NCBI RefSeq assembly: GCF_006149005.1
Contig: NZ_VBSL01000009.1
Coordinates: forward strand, 179,918 to 243,917
Length of the DNA: 64,000 nt
DNA from: Larkinella sp. C7
Lineage (GTDB): Bacteria > Bacteroidota > Bacteroidia > Cytophagales > Spirosomataceae
Direction: 5' to 3'
A program made the translations under genes and the position numbers. This document shows, piece by piece, positions 33,221 to 42,312 of the stretch. Numbering within the stretch: the stretch's first letter is position 1; the number at the start of each line of letters is the position of its first letter. The notes beneath the pieces were generated by a model. The model saw only the letters and a program-made list of their open reading frames with translations. It did no database searches and was not told where the DNA came from.

Positions 33221-33256
33221 AACACCGGCTTCTCCACGTATGAGGAAGCCGGTGTT
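33221..33256. terminator. Terminator hairpin for the minus-strand gene at 33276
   Basis: Perfect 12-bp stem AACACCGGCTTC (33221-33232) / GAAGCCGGTGTT (33245-33256) with a 12-nt loop, 19 bp beyond the stop of the small exported protein gene. Confidence 0.75.
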
Positions 33257-33275
33257 ATAAAAGTAGAATTGTTGT

Positions 33276-33677
33276 TTACTGCGCATACGTGATAAACCGC
33301 TGCGATTGCACCGCGGGCAAGGAACCAATTTCAATCTGGCGAACGATTTTCTGGTTGCCGTCGGTGATTTCCAGGTAGTAAACACCGGTTTTCATCCCTT
33401 CAAAATCAAATTTGCGCCAGTGGTTGGCGGGTGTTTTGCTCAGGGCTTCCCGGTAAAGAACCGTGCTGTTGGCATCTTTCAGCCGGATGGTCACTTTTCG
33501 GGGCTCCCGAACGGCCAGCATCACATTGATCTTCTCCTGGGTGCCGAGAAACATGTTCACATCAAAGGCCGACTGGCTGGCCTTTGGATCGTTGGTTGCG
33601 GTTACCTGGGCATTCGATACCGTTACGAGTAAACCGATTAAAAGGGTCATCAGTACGTGTTGTGCAATCGTTTTCAT
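33276..33677 (-). CDS. Small exported protein with C-terminal Ig-like/T9SS-type fold
   Basis: A 133-residue protein from the ATG at 33677 (MKTIAQHVLMTLLIGLLV); the longer frame upstream has no signal-like start. After a signal ending SNAQ, the body carries VNMFLGTQEKINVMLAVRE, KVTIRLKDANSTVLYREAL and the late FEGMKTGVYYLEITDGNQKIVRQIEIG. The last phrase resembles the 'l..GvYyl.i..g....v.ki' strand of Por-secretion C-terminal domains and of DUF3244-type beta-sandwich proteins. It is divergent from the LysR gene. The function is unknown. Confidence 0.72.
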   Translation of the reverse strand: MKTIAQHVLMTLLIGLLVTVSNAQVTATNDPKASQSAFDVNMFLGTQEKINVMLAVREPRKVTIRLKDANSTVLYREALSKTPANHWRKFDFEGMKTGVYYLEITDGNQKIVRQIEIGSLPAVQSQRFITYAQ

Positions 33678-33717
33678 GAGTCTGTGTTGTTTAGTTTCTG
33701 TGACAAAGGTGCAGCGT

Positions 33718-33748
33718 TTTGGAATATTAGCAAAACGAATTATTTTTG
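33718..33748 (+). promoter_or_regulatory. Consensus Bacteroidota promoter for the LysR gene
   Basis: TTTG (33718-33721), 19-bp spacer, TATTTTTG (33741-33748): a full match to the TTTG/TAnnTTTG consensus. Expected start near 33755, leaving an 18-base leader before the ATG at 33773. Confidence 0.75.
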
Positions 33749-33772
33749 TCGAAATCATGAAAATTATTCATC

Positions 33773-34681
33773 ATGGAAATCCGGCATCTGCAAATGGTGA
33801 AAGAGGTCGCAAGTTGTGGCAATCTCACCAAAGCCGCCGATCGGCTGTACCTGACCCAATCGGCACTGAGCCATCAGTTGAAAGAAATTGAGGGCTTTTT
33901 CAATACCCAGTTGTTCATCCGCGACAAAAAGCAGATGCGGCTGACGGATGCCGGTACGGTGGTTTTGGAGGCCGCCGAGAAAATTCTGCGGGAAGTGGCC
34001 GAAACCAAAGCCCGAGTCAAGTGCCTGACCGACAAGGAGTCCGGCGAGGTGCGGCTCTGCACGGAATGCTACACCTCCTACCACTGGCTGTCGGGATTTC
34101 TGCGGGCCTACCGGGATATTTACCCGAAAGTGGATGTAAAAATCGACATCGAAGCCACGCACTACGCCGAGCAACACCTGCTTGAAAACAGGATCGACGT
34201 CGCGATTCTCGAAGATTCTGAAAATCCAAAATTGACCTACACGCCACTTTTTCAGGACGAGTTCATGGTAATCGTAGCGCCTGACCACGAATGGGCGGGG
34301 CGCGAGTGGGTAGATCTGGAGGAGTTTGCCGGTCAGAATTACGTCATGTACAACATCCCGGAAGAGGAAAGCTCCAATTTTCAGATGATCTTCAAAAACT
34401 GCCGACCCCAGCGGCTTTATAAAATGACGTTGACCGAAGCCATTCTGGAGATGGTCAAAGCCGGAATGGGCGTGGCGCTGCTGCCCAACTGGATTGTCAA
34501 ACCGTACCTGAAATCCGGCGAATTATCCGCCGTCTCGCTCACCCGGAAACGGTTCCTGCGGACGTGGTATGCCGCGACGCTGAAAAACAAACAACACGCC
34601 CCGTATACCGATGCGTTCATCGAGAAACTGGCGTCGTATATGAAAGAACTTGACGGTTATGCCGTTCTTTGCCCGGCCTAA
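33773..34681 (+). CDS. LysR family transcriptional regulator (MetR-like)
   Basis: A 302-residue regulator. The winged HTH is at about 1-60 (MEIRHLQMVKEVASCGNLTK, RLYLTQSALSHQLKEIEGFF) and the effector-binding domain covers 90-295 (EVRLCTECYTSYHWLSGFLR and later EMVKAGMGVALLPNWIVKPY). The text FNTQLFIRDKKQMRLTDAG and the TECYTSYHWL phrase are typical of MetR-type LysR proteins that respond to homocysteine. The APC permease gene follows by 66 bp on the same strand and may be cotranscribed; the LysR also faces the divergent exported-protein gene. Effector and targets are not proven. Confidence 0.93.
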   Translation: MEIRHLQMVKEVASCGNLTKAADRLYLTQSALSHQLKEIEGFFNTQLFIRDKKQMRLTDAGTVVLEAAEKILREVAETKARVKCLTDKESGEVRLCTECYTSYHWLSGFLRAYRDIYPKVDVKIDIEATHYAEQHLLENRIDVAILEDSENPKLTYTPLFQDEFMVIVAPDHEWAGREWVDLEEFAGQNYVMYNIPEEESSNFQMIFKNCRPQRLYKMTLTEAILEMVKAGMGVALLPNWIVKPYLKSGELSAVSLTRKRFLRTWYAATLKNKQHAPYTDAFIEKLASYMKELDGYAVLCPA

Positions 34682-34747
34682 AGCCAGCCGGTTTTTGCCC
34701 GATCCGGGTTATTTTATCAGACAACCGATTTCTTACTCAACCTGATT

Positions 34748-36136
34748 GTGTCTACTTCTACTGATTCGACTCCTTTGCCCCGACGGCTGGGATTGTGGCA
34801 AGCTACGGCCTTAAATATGATCGACATGGTCGGTATCGGGCCTTTTGTGGTGCTCCCACTGGTTATTCACATCATCGGCGGGCCGCATTTCCTCTGGGCG
34901 TGGATTCTGGGAGCGGTTATTTCGCTGATCGACGCCCTGGTTTGGGCCGAATTGGGAGCTGCTTATCCGCAGGCCGGGGGGAGCTACAACTTTCTGAAAA
35001 TTGCTTACGGAGAACAACGCTGGGGCAAGATGCTGTCGTTTCTGTATGTCTGGCAAACCATGATTCAGGCCCCGCTGGTAGTCGCTTCGGGAGCCATCGG
35101 TTTTGCACAGTATGCCTCGTATCTGATCCCGCTGGAGGGCTGGGAACGCAAAGCCGTTTCCGGTGGTGTGGTGATTCTGATTACCATGCTGTTATACCGC
35201 AAAATTGAATCCATTGGCCGCATCAGCATCTTGCTATGGGTCTGTGTGCTGGCCACACTCGGCTGGATTATCTGGGGGGGGCTGACGGGCGGGCAACAGA
35301 CGGTTTCGTTCGCTTTGCCGTCGGGCGAATCCCTGTCCGGATTGTTTGGCGCCGGTCTGGGAATTGCTTCCGTGAAAACGATTTATTGCTATTTAGGCTA
35401 CTACAACGTCTGTCATCTGGGTGGCGAAATCCGCAATCCGTCGCGCAACATTCCGTTGAGCATGCTGATTTCGGTGGTCGGCATTGCGGTTTTGTATCTG
35501 TCCATGAACTGGAGTGTCGTCCGTGTCATTCCCTGGCAGGAAGCCCAGCACAGCGAGTTTATCATCAGTGCCGTGATCGAGCGACTCTACGGCTCGCAGG
35601 CGGGTACGATCGCGACGTTTATGGTATTGATTGTGGCGTTTTCGTCTTTATTCGCGGTTTTGCTGGGGTATTCGCGGGTTCCCTACGCGGCAGCCGCTGA
35701 CGGCCAGTTTTTCCGGATCTTCGCCAAATTGCACCCCACCCGGCATTTTCCGTATGTCTCGCTGCTGTTTCTGGGTGGGCTGGGTTTCGGCTTTAGTTTG
35801 CTCTTCCGCTTGTCCGACGTCATCACGGCCATTCTGGCGATGCGGATTGTGGTGCAATTTATCGGACAGGCTGTTGGCTTGCTGCTGTTGCATAAACGCA
35901 AACAAACCAGTGCGTTTCCGTTCAAAATGCCGCTCTATCCGTTGCCGGTTTTGCTGGCCATTGCCATCTGGACCTTCATCTTCATTTCCACCGGCTGGAC
36001 GTTTATGCTGTCGGGTCTGACGGTGATCGGGCTGGGTATTGTGGTCTTCCTGATTACGGCTCGCATCCGGAAACAGTGGCCGTTCGATGCGGTCAACCAA
36101 CCCGCTACGCCTTCGGTAGATCCGGCGGAATCGTAA
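34748..36136 (+). CDS. APC superfamily amino-acid permease
   Basis: A 462-residue membrane protein with about 12 helices starting at a GTG (MSTSTDSTPLPRRLGLWQAT). The first helix carries MIDMVGIGPFVVLPL, the unwound GIG-type substrate region of the APC fold; AELGAAYPQAGGSYNFLKIAY and GYYNVCHLGGEIRNPSRNIP are the other family hallmarks. The substrate is probably an amino acid or polyamine. It follows a MetR-like LysR gene, suggesting substrate-linked control. Its last 32 bp overlap the convergent helicase gene. Confidence 0.92.
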   Translation: MSTSTDSTPLPRRLGLWQATALNMIDMVGIGPFVVLPLVIHIIGGPHFLWAWILGAVISLIDALVWAELGAAYPQAGGSYNFLKIAYGEQRWGKMLSFLYVWQTMIQAPLVVASGAIGFAQYASYLIPLEGWERKAVSGGVVILITMLLYRKIESIGRISILLWVCVLATLGWIIWGGLTGGQQTVSFALPSGESLSGLFGAGLGIASVKTIYCYLGYYNVCHLGGEIRNPSRNIPLSMLISVVGIAVLYLSMNWSVVRVIPWQEAQHSEFIISAVIERLYGSQAGTIATFMVLIVAFSSLFAVLLGYSRVPYAAAADGQFFRIFAKLHPTRHFPYVSLLFLGGLGFGFSLLFRLSDVITAILAMRIVVQFIGQAVGLLLLHKRKQTSAFPFKMPLYPLPVLLAIAIWTFIFISTGWTFMLSGLTVIGLGIVVFLITARIRKQWPFDAVNQPATPSVDPAES

Positions 36137-39100
36137 TTCGCCCGCGCCAATACTCACGGCTGTACACCCGCTGGAAGGGCCAGCTTTTCATCTGTAACGC
36201 AAACGGCGTGTATGCGTGAGCGTCTTTGAGCGTGCTTTCGTAGTATAAATCGTCGTCGGTCAACACCAGCCCCTCGTACACATCGGCGGTTTTACGGGTC
36301 AGATCAGCAAAGGGCAGTTCTTCCACCAGACCGGTTTTGGTGTCTTTCAGTGCATCTTTCAGCAAACGCGCCCCCGGAACGCGGTCGGTTCGGCGGGGTT
36401 GCGGGGCATACGAACCGTCGGCCACGGAGAGGGCATACTCGAGGTATTGCTTCAACACTTTCGGCCCTTCATTGGCCGTATTTTCAACGGAAAGCTGTTG
36501 CGGGTAAATGCTTGTGACCACGTAGACGCGTTCCCTCGCCCGCGTCACGGCCACATTCAGGCGGTTTTCGCCCCCTTTGGCGTTTAAACTGCCGAATTGC
36601 GCCGATAACTTCCCGCGAACATCGGGTGCGTAGCCGATGGAAAAAATAATCACATCGCGCTCGTCGCCCTGCACATTTTCGATGTTTTTGACGAACGTAG
36701 TTTCGGTGGAAGTGGGGGATGCTGATGCCGATTTCAAATCGCCGGGCGACCCTGCTGCATCTTGATCTGTTTCGGATCGCCGGGCGACCCCGTTGTAATC
36801 CGAAATGTCATTCGTTCCAGCGGGGGCGCCCGGCGATTGCAAAGCTGGAACAGCGCGCACCCCCAGCCCAGCCAGCGCGTGTTCCTCCAGCAATTCCTGA
36901 ATCAACTGCTGCTGCTGGAAATTGAACGTCACCACGCCGATGGAACGCCCCGGCAACTCGTTCGCCAGTTGATCGATCAGGGCAACCACGGCGCGGGCTT
37001 CGGTTTCATTGGTGTTCGTTTCCCAGGTTCCTTTCACGTTTAAATACCGGATGGCAGGCTCCCGACGGTTGAGCTGGTGAAAATCGGGGAGGAGATGCAG
37101 TGAATTCTTGTAAAAAAGGCGGTTTGAGAAATCAATCAGATCAATCGAGCGACTGCGGTAGTGGCCGCGCAACTGCGTTTGCGGGAAATAATGCGTGGCC
37201 AGATCGAGTAATGATTCTACTTCCAGCGCAGCGGACGTTTCCTCACTGGGTTCGGTTTCAAAGCGGATGCGGTACAAATCGCTCGGTTGAAGCTGCTTGC
37301 TGTCGCCGGTGATGACCACCTGCTTGGCGCGATACATCGCCGGAATGCCGTTTTCGGCGAAACACTGCGAGGCTTCATCGAAAATCACCAGATCGAAAAG
37401 CCCCGGTTTCATCGGAAAAATGGCCGAAACCGACTCCGGCGAAGCCATCCAGCACGGAACCAGTTGAAATACTTCGTCCGAATGCTGCTCCATCAGTTTC
37501 CGAACCGGCCAGATGTTGCGTTTTTTGGTCACCTGGTGGCTCAATTCCCGGTAGGTCACGAGGTTGTTCAGGCGGTTGAAAGCCAGATTCTGGTACGCCT
37601 TTTCACGGAGTTTAACCAGCAGAATCTGGCGGCTCAGCGTCTGCTTTTTTCGGACACTTTCCTGTAAAGTGGTTTCTAACTGGCTGATTTTTAGGGATGA
37701 AACGCCACGCAGAATGGGGTAAATACCTTCAAGATGTTCAATCCAGGCCAGGTGCAGGCTGTTTAAAAACAGCCAGACCGTTCCGGTATCGCCCAGCCTT
37801 TGCACAATCTCCCGTTCCGAAGGTGTGAAGTTTTCGGTCAGCCGATCGGTTTCAATCAGCAGGTCGATGTCCTGCTCCAGCACCTGAATCAGCCGATCGG
37901 TTTGGGCAGGTTCCGGCCACAGCCGCTGGATTTGCGATTCGCTCAAAAACGATTGCCACCGGCTGCGTTGGGCTGCCACGCCACGACCGGTTTCCAGCAA
38001 TTGCTGTACGGTTTTTGAAAAAACGCCGACGGTTTCCAATCGGGATTCGGGCAGGGCCTTTAACCAGGAAATGGCGTTCAGCCGACGGATCGCTTCGAGC
38101 GCCTGACGGGCCAGACGAACGGTCAGAACGGCATTTTCGGCGGTAACGTCCTGGTTGACATTCTTTTCGATTTGCTGACGAAGGATTTCAAAACGGATTC
38201 GACGCTGTACTTTTTCGAGCAAAACCGGCAGCGTTTCGTCAGAAAGGGCCAGGCCGTTGGTGGACGCGAGTTGCTGCAACCCGGTTTTGTCTTTGCTGAA
38301 CCAGCCCCAAACCGTGCGCCCGACAAACGACGAATGGCTTTGAATCGCTTCCTGCAACCGTTGGGCCATGTTGGGCAGGTCGGTCACCGGGAGGCTTTTT
38401 TCGATTCCGGTTCCGCCCAGGCAGTCAATGAGTTCAGTTTCCATTCGTTCCAGTTCCTCCGGTTCGGTCCGGAACAGCGGATGGCCGGGCTGTTGCTGCA
38501 ACCAGCGCACCCACTGCCAGCGGGGGGCCGAAGGGTCGGCATTGAGCAAGGTCAGCAAAGCCGTGGTTTCCCATTCGTCTTCCTGTACGGTTTCCCAGTC
38601 GGCGAGCGAAAAGGTACGATGGGTGAGCGTTTGGGCCTGTTCGGTTACGGTTTTAACGAAAACCGGCAGTTCTCCCAGCAGTTTTTTGAGTGCCGGGAGT
38701 TGGCCAAACGAGAAGGGAGCGAAGGAAATCCGGTCGGCCCACGGATGATCGGGACCCAGGCGGTTTACATAAGCACCGTATTCCCGGAGTTTTTCCACAA
38801 AACCGGCCACCGAATCGGGCCGGAACTGCCTGTATACATCCGCAAGCGGAATGGTCTTGGCGGTGGGATCGCTGCTCAGGTACAACTGTTTGGCGGAAAT
38901 TCCCGCTTCTGTTTCGTCGAACAGCGCTTCCTTGAAGGCTTGTAATTCGGCCAGTGTCTGATCGATCCGGCGGCTTTCCTGATCGAAATTGCGTTCCAGC
39001 AAAATCGCATCCAGGCCGTAATTCTGTTTGCGGTATTCTTCCACCCGCTCAATCTGACCGGCGATCTGGTCGTAAAGTGCCTTGCGGTCGTTCTTGAAAT

Positions 39101-40238
39101 CGTGAATCAGGGCCGAAAAAGGCTGCATACCGACCTGGCGCAGTCGTTCGTAGACTACATCCAAAGCCGCCCGTTTCTGACAAACCAGCAAAACCCGCTT
39201 GCCCTGCGCGGCAAAATCGGCCATCAGATTCCCGATTAACTGCGATTTGCCGGTTCCCGGAGGGCCCTGCACCACCATCGACTCCCCGGCTTTGATGCGC
39301 CGGATGGCTTCCTCCTGCGACGCGTCGAGGGCCAGGGGGGTGTGCAGCGTTTCTTCCCGGACCGGAATCGGTTTCCGAGACGGGCTAAAATTGGGGAGCA
39401 AACCGGCTATCGACGCTTCGGAGGGCGGCTCCGGCAGCTCGTCCGTTTGCAGAAACTGCACGGCTTCGCCTTCCAGCAGCACCTCATAATCCGGGACCAG
39501 ATACGAACCCGCCTGCGGAAAAATGCCTAGTACGGCTTCGGGATACAGCTTCAGTTCGCCGTTGCGCTCCAGTTTATCCAGATCGGTTTTTTTGACCGGA
39601 TCGAACCACTGGAGTTGATCCGTAAAAAGATTCTGATTGAAATTGATTTCCAACGGACTGGCTTTCAGCCATTCGTAGAGTTGGGTGCGAAAAACCGTAG
39701 CGTCTTTGTCGTACTCATCCAGCGTATGTTCCAAAACCGCATCGGGCAGAATGAACTGGTTGTAGTAGGCATACGCCATCAAAAAGCTGCGGTTAAGCAT
39801 GATGGACTCATCCGCCCGGCGAACGAGCATCCATTTGTTTCCCTGGGGTTCGAGGTGGACCGGAAAGAAAACCAGCGGCCCGTGAATCACCGTTCCGTCG
39901 GCCAGCTTGCCACGCACGAAGGGATACCCCACGTACAAATCTTCCGAACCGCGTTCTTCTTCAATAAACCGGTCGGTTCGGGCAATTTTCCGGAGTTTTT
40001 TGCTGACCTCGTTGCCTTTTTCCAGCCGGCTGTCCATCACATCGCAGAGCGGGATGGCCGGACGACGCGCCATCAACTGACGGACGAGATCGAACGACGG
40101 TTTGTTGTCCAGAAAATCAAGCTCGTGCAGATCCAGAAACTGTTCGACGGGCAAGTTGGTCAGCAGCAGCGACCGGTTGCGGCTGCTGAGGTTGGTCAGG
40201 CGTTTGAGATAAGCTTTAAGAACCGTCGGGGATAGCAT
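36105..40238 (-). CDS. Large superfamily 1 DNA/RNA helicase (AAA domain, Dna2/Upf1-like)
   Basis: A 1377-residue protein. Walker A QGPPGTGKSQ at about 324-333, the DEAD-type Walker B LVIFDEASQCFAENGIPAMY near 945-965, GDSKQLQPSDLYRIRF near 975, and the C-terminal RecA2 motifs NIENVQGDERDVIIFSIGY and NRLNVAVTRARERVYVVTS. The N-terminal 300 residues are of the type seen in stand-alone Bacteroidota helicases. Between ELLEEHALAGLGVRA and ETTFVKNIENVQ there is an extra, low-complexity stretch (about residues 1130-1174) coded by palindromic repeats. No nuclease motif was identified. The role could be repair or defence; it is not near other defence genes. Confidence 0.9.
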   Translation of the reverse strand: MLSPTVLKAYLKRLTNLSSRNRSLLLTNLPVEQFLDLHELDFLDNKPSFDLVRQLMARRPAIPLCDVMDSRLEKGNEVSKKLRKIARTDRFIEEERGSEDLYVGYPFVRGKLADGTVIHGPLVFFPVHLEPQGNKWMLVRRADESIMLNRSFLMAYAYYNQFILPDAVLEHTLDEYDKDATVFRTQLYEWLKASPLEINFNQNLFTDQLQWFDPVKKTDLDKLERNGELKLYPEAVLGIFPQAGSYLVPDYEVLLEGEAVQFLQTDELPEPPSEASIAGLLPNFSPSRKPIPVREETLHTPLALDASQEEAIRRIKAGESMVVQGPPGTGKSQLIGNLMADFAAQGKRVLLVCQKRAALDVVYERLRQVGMQPFSALIHDFKNDRKALYDQIAGQIERVEEYRKQNYGLDAILLERNFDQESRRIDQTLAELQAFKEALFDETEAGISAKQLYLSSDPTAKTIPLADVYRQFRPDSVAGFVEKLREYGAYVNRLGPDHPWADRISFAPFSFGQLPALKKLLGELPVFVKTVTEQAQTLTHRTFSLADWETVQEDEWETTALLTLLNADPSAPRWQWVRWLQQQPGHPLFRTEPEELERMETELIDCLGGTGIEKSLPVTDLPNMAQRLQEAIQSHSSFVGRTVWGWFSKDKTGLQQLASTNGLALSDETLPVLLEKVQRRIRFEILRQQIEKNVNQDVTAENAVLTVRLARQALEAIRRLNAISWLKALPESRLETVGVFSKTVQQLLETGRGVAAQRSRWQSFLSESQIQRLWPEPAQTDRLIQVLEQDIDLLIETDRLTENFTPSEREIVQRLGDTGTVWLFLNSLHLAWIEHLEGIYPILRGVSSLKISQLETTLQESVRKKQTLSRQILLVKLREKAYQNLAFNRLNNLVTYRELSHQVTKKRNIWPVRKLMEQHSDEVFQLVPCWMASPESVSAIFPMKPGLFDLVIFDEASQCFAENGIPAMYRAKQVVITGDSKQLQPSDLYRIRFETEPSEETSAALEVESLLDLATHYFPQTQLRGHYRSRSIDLIDFSNRLFYKNSLHLLPDFHQLNRREPAIRYLNVKGTWETNTNETEARAVVALIDQLANELPGRSIGVVTFNFQQQQLIQELLEEHALAGLGVRAVPALQSPGAPAGTNDISDYNGVARRSETDQDAAGSPGDLKSASASPTSTETTFVKNIENVQGDERDVIIFSIGYAPDVRGKLSAQFGSLNAKGGENRLNVAVTRARERVYVVTSIYPQQLSVENTANEGPKVLKQYLEYALSVADGSYAPQPRRTDRVPGARLLKDALKDTKTGLVEELPFADLTRKTADVYEGLVLTDDDLYYESTLKDAHAYTPFALQMKSWPFQRVYSREYWRGRITIPPDLPKA
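36738..36837. repeat. Palindromic repeat insertion inside the helicase gene
   Basis: Three copies of a 15-bp unit: ATCGCCGGGCGACCC at 36738-36752 and 36776-36790 in direct orientation and ATCGCCGGGCGCCCC as the complement at 36823-36837. They form inverted pairs and keep the helicase frame open, coding a Ser/Ala/Gly/Asp-rich linker. This resembles a REP-like palindromic element domesticated in a coding region. Confidence 0.7.
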
Positions 40239-40659
40239 ACGTACCCACGGATTTGAATCCGTGTTTTGTCCGGGAAACTGTCAGAAAATAGGGCGCGAAT
40301 GAAAACGCCACCGAAGAGTGAATGCACCTGGTTGTGCTATCAAACGAAGCACCTTTCTCCCCGCTGCCCCCACAAAACTACCCAAAAAGCCGTAAAAACA
40401 CAGGGGCCTCAAAAGGGTTGCCCGGCTTAAACGATCAGGGTTGAGGTTCGCCCTGATTCGTCAGGAATTCTCCGGTGCTTCATTGTGGTAAAATCGTACA
40501 TCAAATGGCTATAAATGTATATTAAAACAATAAAATATTAGTATAATATTGCAATATAGTTATATAAGTAGCATTTGTTATCACAGATACTGTACGCTTA
40601 AATTCATTCTAAGGTCCTCAATATGGGTCTTTTTGACGTGTAGACGCACCGATAACGCA
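40239..40659. other. AT-rich spacer upstream of helicase and sigma-like ORF
   Basis: About 420 bp between divergent genes. It contains a small hairpin (CACGGAT/ATCCGTG, 40246-40263), whose outer 12-mer CGTACCCACGGA recurs as its complement at 27269-27280, and one ATATAAGTA (40562-40570) within an AT-rich tract. No RNA gene was recognised. Confidence 0.5.
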
Positions 40660-41004
40660 ATGGCTTCGACTCCTAAGCATATGCCTGGTGGAATGATCCG
40701 GCGGTCGCCGAAGACCGACGAGGCTCTCTATGTACAGTATCGACCGGTTTCCCTCAAATTTTGCGAGTCCCTGATTAAAAACAGGGCAGAAGCTGAGAAA
40801 ATGGTTTGCGCTGTTTTCAGCGAGCTGCGGGATAACGGATCAGAACCTCAATCTGACTCGGAATTTAAATCCTGGTTATTCCTGAGGTTGCGGAATCAGG
40901 TTGTTACTTACCTGACAACCCGCGCTAAAAGCGAGTTGTCAGGCAGCCCGGCCGATTCCCAATTCAATGGCAACCGGACCAATCAGTCATTGATCCGGTT
41001 GTGA
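40660..41004 (+). CDS. Truncated sigma-70-like protein (region 2 only)
   Basis: A 114-residue ORF from the ATG at 40660; an in-frame upstream extension begins in the AT-rich spacer and is not credible. The body resembles sigma-70 region 2: EALYVQYRPVSLKFCESLIK, then AEKMVCAVFSELRDN, and the WLFLRLRNQVVTYL helix expected of region 2.3-2.4. Region 4 is entirely absent, and only 44 bp separate the stop from the convergent terC gene. It may be a decayed ECF factor or a small regulator competing for core polymerase. Confidence 0.5.
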   Translation: MASTPKHMPGGMIRRSPKTDEALYVQYRPVSLKFCESLIKNRAEAEKMVCAVFSELRDNGSEPQSDSEFKSWLFLRLRNQVVTYLTTRAKSELSGSPADSQFNGNRTNQSLIRL

Positions 41005-41048
41005 ACCTCCTTACCGGGTCGAAATCTCCCTGAAAGTTTGCTCGAAAT

Positions 41049-42122
41049 CTAAGCCTCTACTTCCTCAGGTTCCTTTTTCTTTTCCGGAATCAGCCAGGAG
41101 GCCAGAATACTGACGCCCAGAATGGTGAGAATGACATAGAGCGAGTAAACCGTCTCGAAACCGTGCGCTTCCAGCCAACTGTGAAAGATCATTTTTAATC
41201 CGATGAACGTCAGCAGGGCCGCCAGACCGGTTTTCAGGAAACGGAACTGGCTCATGATGCTGGAGAGGAAGAAGAACATCGACCGCAGCCCCATGATGGC
41301 GAAAACATTGGAGAAAAAGACGATGTAGGGGTCTTTGGTAATCGAGAAAATGGCCGGAATCGAGTCGACGGCAAACACCAGATCGGTGAAAGCAACCACG
41401 ATAACGACAATGAACAGGGGCGTCACGAACAGCTTGCGGTCGGATTTCCGGCGGACGAAAAAGTGGTCGATGACGTTCCGGCGGTAGACGTTCAGGTATT
41501 TGGCCGTCAGCTTCACCACCGGGTGGTTTTTTGGTTCCATCTGCTGATCTTCGTCCTTTTCGAAGAAAAGTTTGATCCCGGTGTAGACTAGAAAAGCCCC
41601 AAAAATGTAGATGATCCATTCGAACCGCTGTAAGAGGGCGGAGCCGACGAAAATGAAGATAAACCGCAGGACGATGGCCCCCAGAATGCCCCAGACCAGA
41701 ATCTTTTTGTAGAACTTCTGACGTACGCCGAACGACGCGAAAATCATGATGAAGACGAAAATATTATCGGCCGACAGGGAATACTCAACCAGATAACCGG
41801 TGATGTATTCCAGCGCCATGTTGTTCTGGAAAATGGCCAGACTCTGCTCGAAATTGCCCGGAATCAATTTGAGGTGATCGGCATACAGGCTGCGGACTTC
41901 TTCCAGCCGCGCCATATCGGTAATGCCGTGAACGAGGTAACCGAAATTTTTAATGAAAAAATAGAAGCCAATCGATAACGCCACCCAAACCGCACTCCAG
42001 GTACCGGCTTCTTTAAAACTGACAATATGGCTTTTCTGCTTCGTAAATGCCCCCAAATCGAAGGCCATCACCAACAGAACGAAGAGCGCAAAGCAGATGA
42101 AAAATATGGTTTCGTAACTCAT
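41049..42122 (-). CDS. TerC/Alx family membrane protein
   Basis: A 357-residue membrane protein with about 9 helices; the ATG at 42122 (MSYETIFFICFALFVLLVMA) is preferred to a longer frame. Signatures of the TerC/Alx family are YSLSADNIFVFIMIFASFGV and FTDLVFAVDSIPAIFSITKD, each with an acidic residue inside a membrane helix, plus FSNVFAIMGLRSMFFFLSSI. Members export manganese or insert metal into exported enzymes. No manganese riboswitch was recognised in the 190-bp leader. It ends 44 bp from a convergent sigma-like ORF. Confidence 0.92.
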   Translation of the reverse strand: MSYETIFFICFALFVLLVMAFDLGAFTKQKSHIVSFKEAGTWSAVWVALSIGFYFFIKNFGYLVHGITDMARLEEVRSLYADHLKLIPGNFEQSLAIFQNNMALEYITGYLVEYSLSADNIFVFIMIFASFGVRQKFYKKILVWGILGAIVLRFIFIFVGSALLQRFEWIIYIFGAFLVYTGIKLFFEKDEDQQMEPKNHPVVKLTAKYLNVYRRNVIDHFFVRRKSDRKLFVTPLFIVVIVVAFTDLVFAVDSIPAIFSITKDPYIVFFSNVFAIMGLRSMFFFLSSIMSQFRFLKTGLAALLTFIGLKMIFHSWLEAHGFETVYSLYVILTILGVSILASWLIPEKKKEPEEVEA

Positions 42123-42312
42123 GAGTCGAAAAACAATGAAATTTAGCGTATAACGAGTGTTTAAATAGAACTGTTTAATTGGCTTTTGGCACAAAATTCG
42201 CCGGAAGATCGGAGAGTTGCAGAACCAAACAAATCGGATTGTGAAACTGATTGCAATATAGCTCTATTAAGTAACAGGTTATGATTTCGGTTGATTCCTT
42301 ATTTTTGCAAAT

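Larger units (their letters stand above)
32934..33275. other. Spacer with two terminators and a gene remnant
   Basis: 340 bp without an intact gene. It holds a terminator for the isomerase gene, a degraded short coding remnant (33064-33193) and a terminator for the minus-strand gene at 33276. Confidence 0.6.

Noticed and set aside
36105..40238. Helicase as part of a defence island
   Set aside because: No nuclease, methyltransferase or other defence gene is adjacent; the permease and TerC neighbours are housekeeping-type genes.
40549..40659. In-frame extension of the sigma-like ORF into the AT-rich spacer
   Set aside because: The added 37 residues are not sigma-like (Cys/Tyr/Ser-rich) and lie within spacer sequence; the ATG at 40660 begins the recognisable part.
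42123..42312. Manganese (yybP-ykoY) riboswitch upstream of the terC gene
   Set aside because: I looked for the conserved paired loops in the leader and could not make them out; there is no convincing structure.
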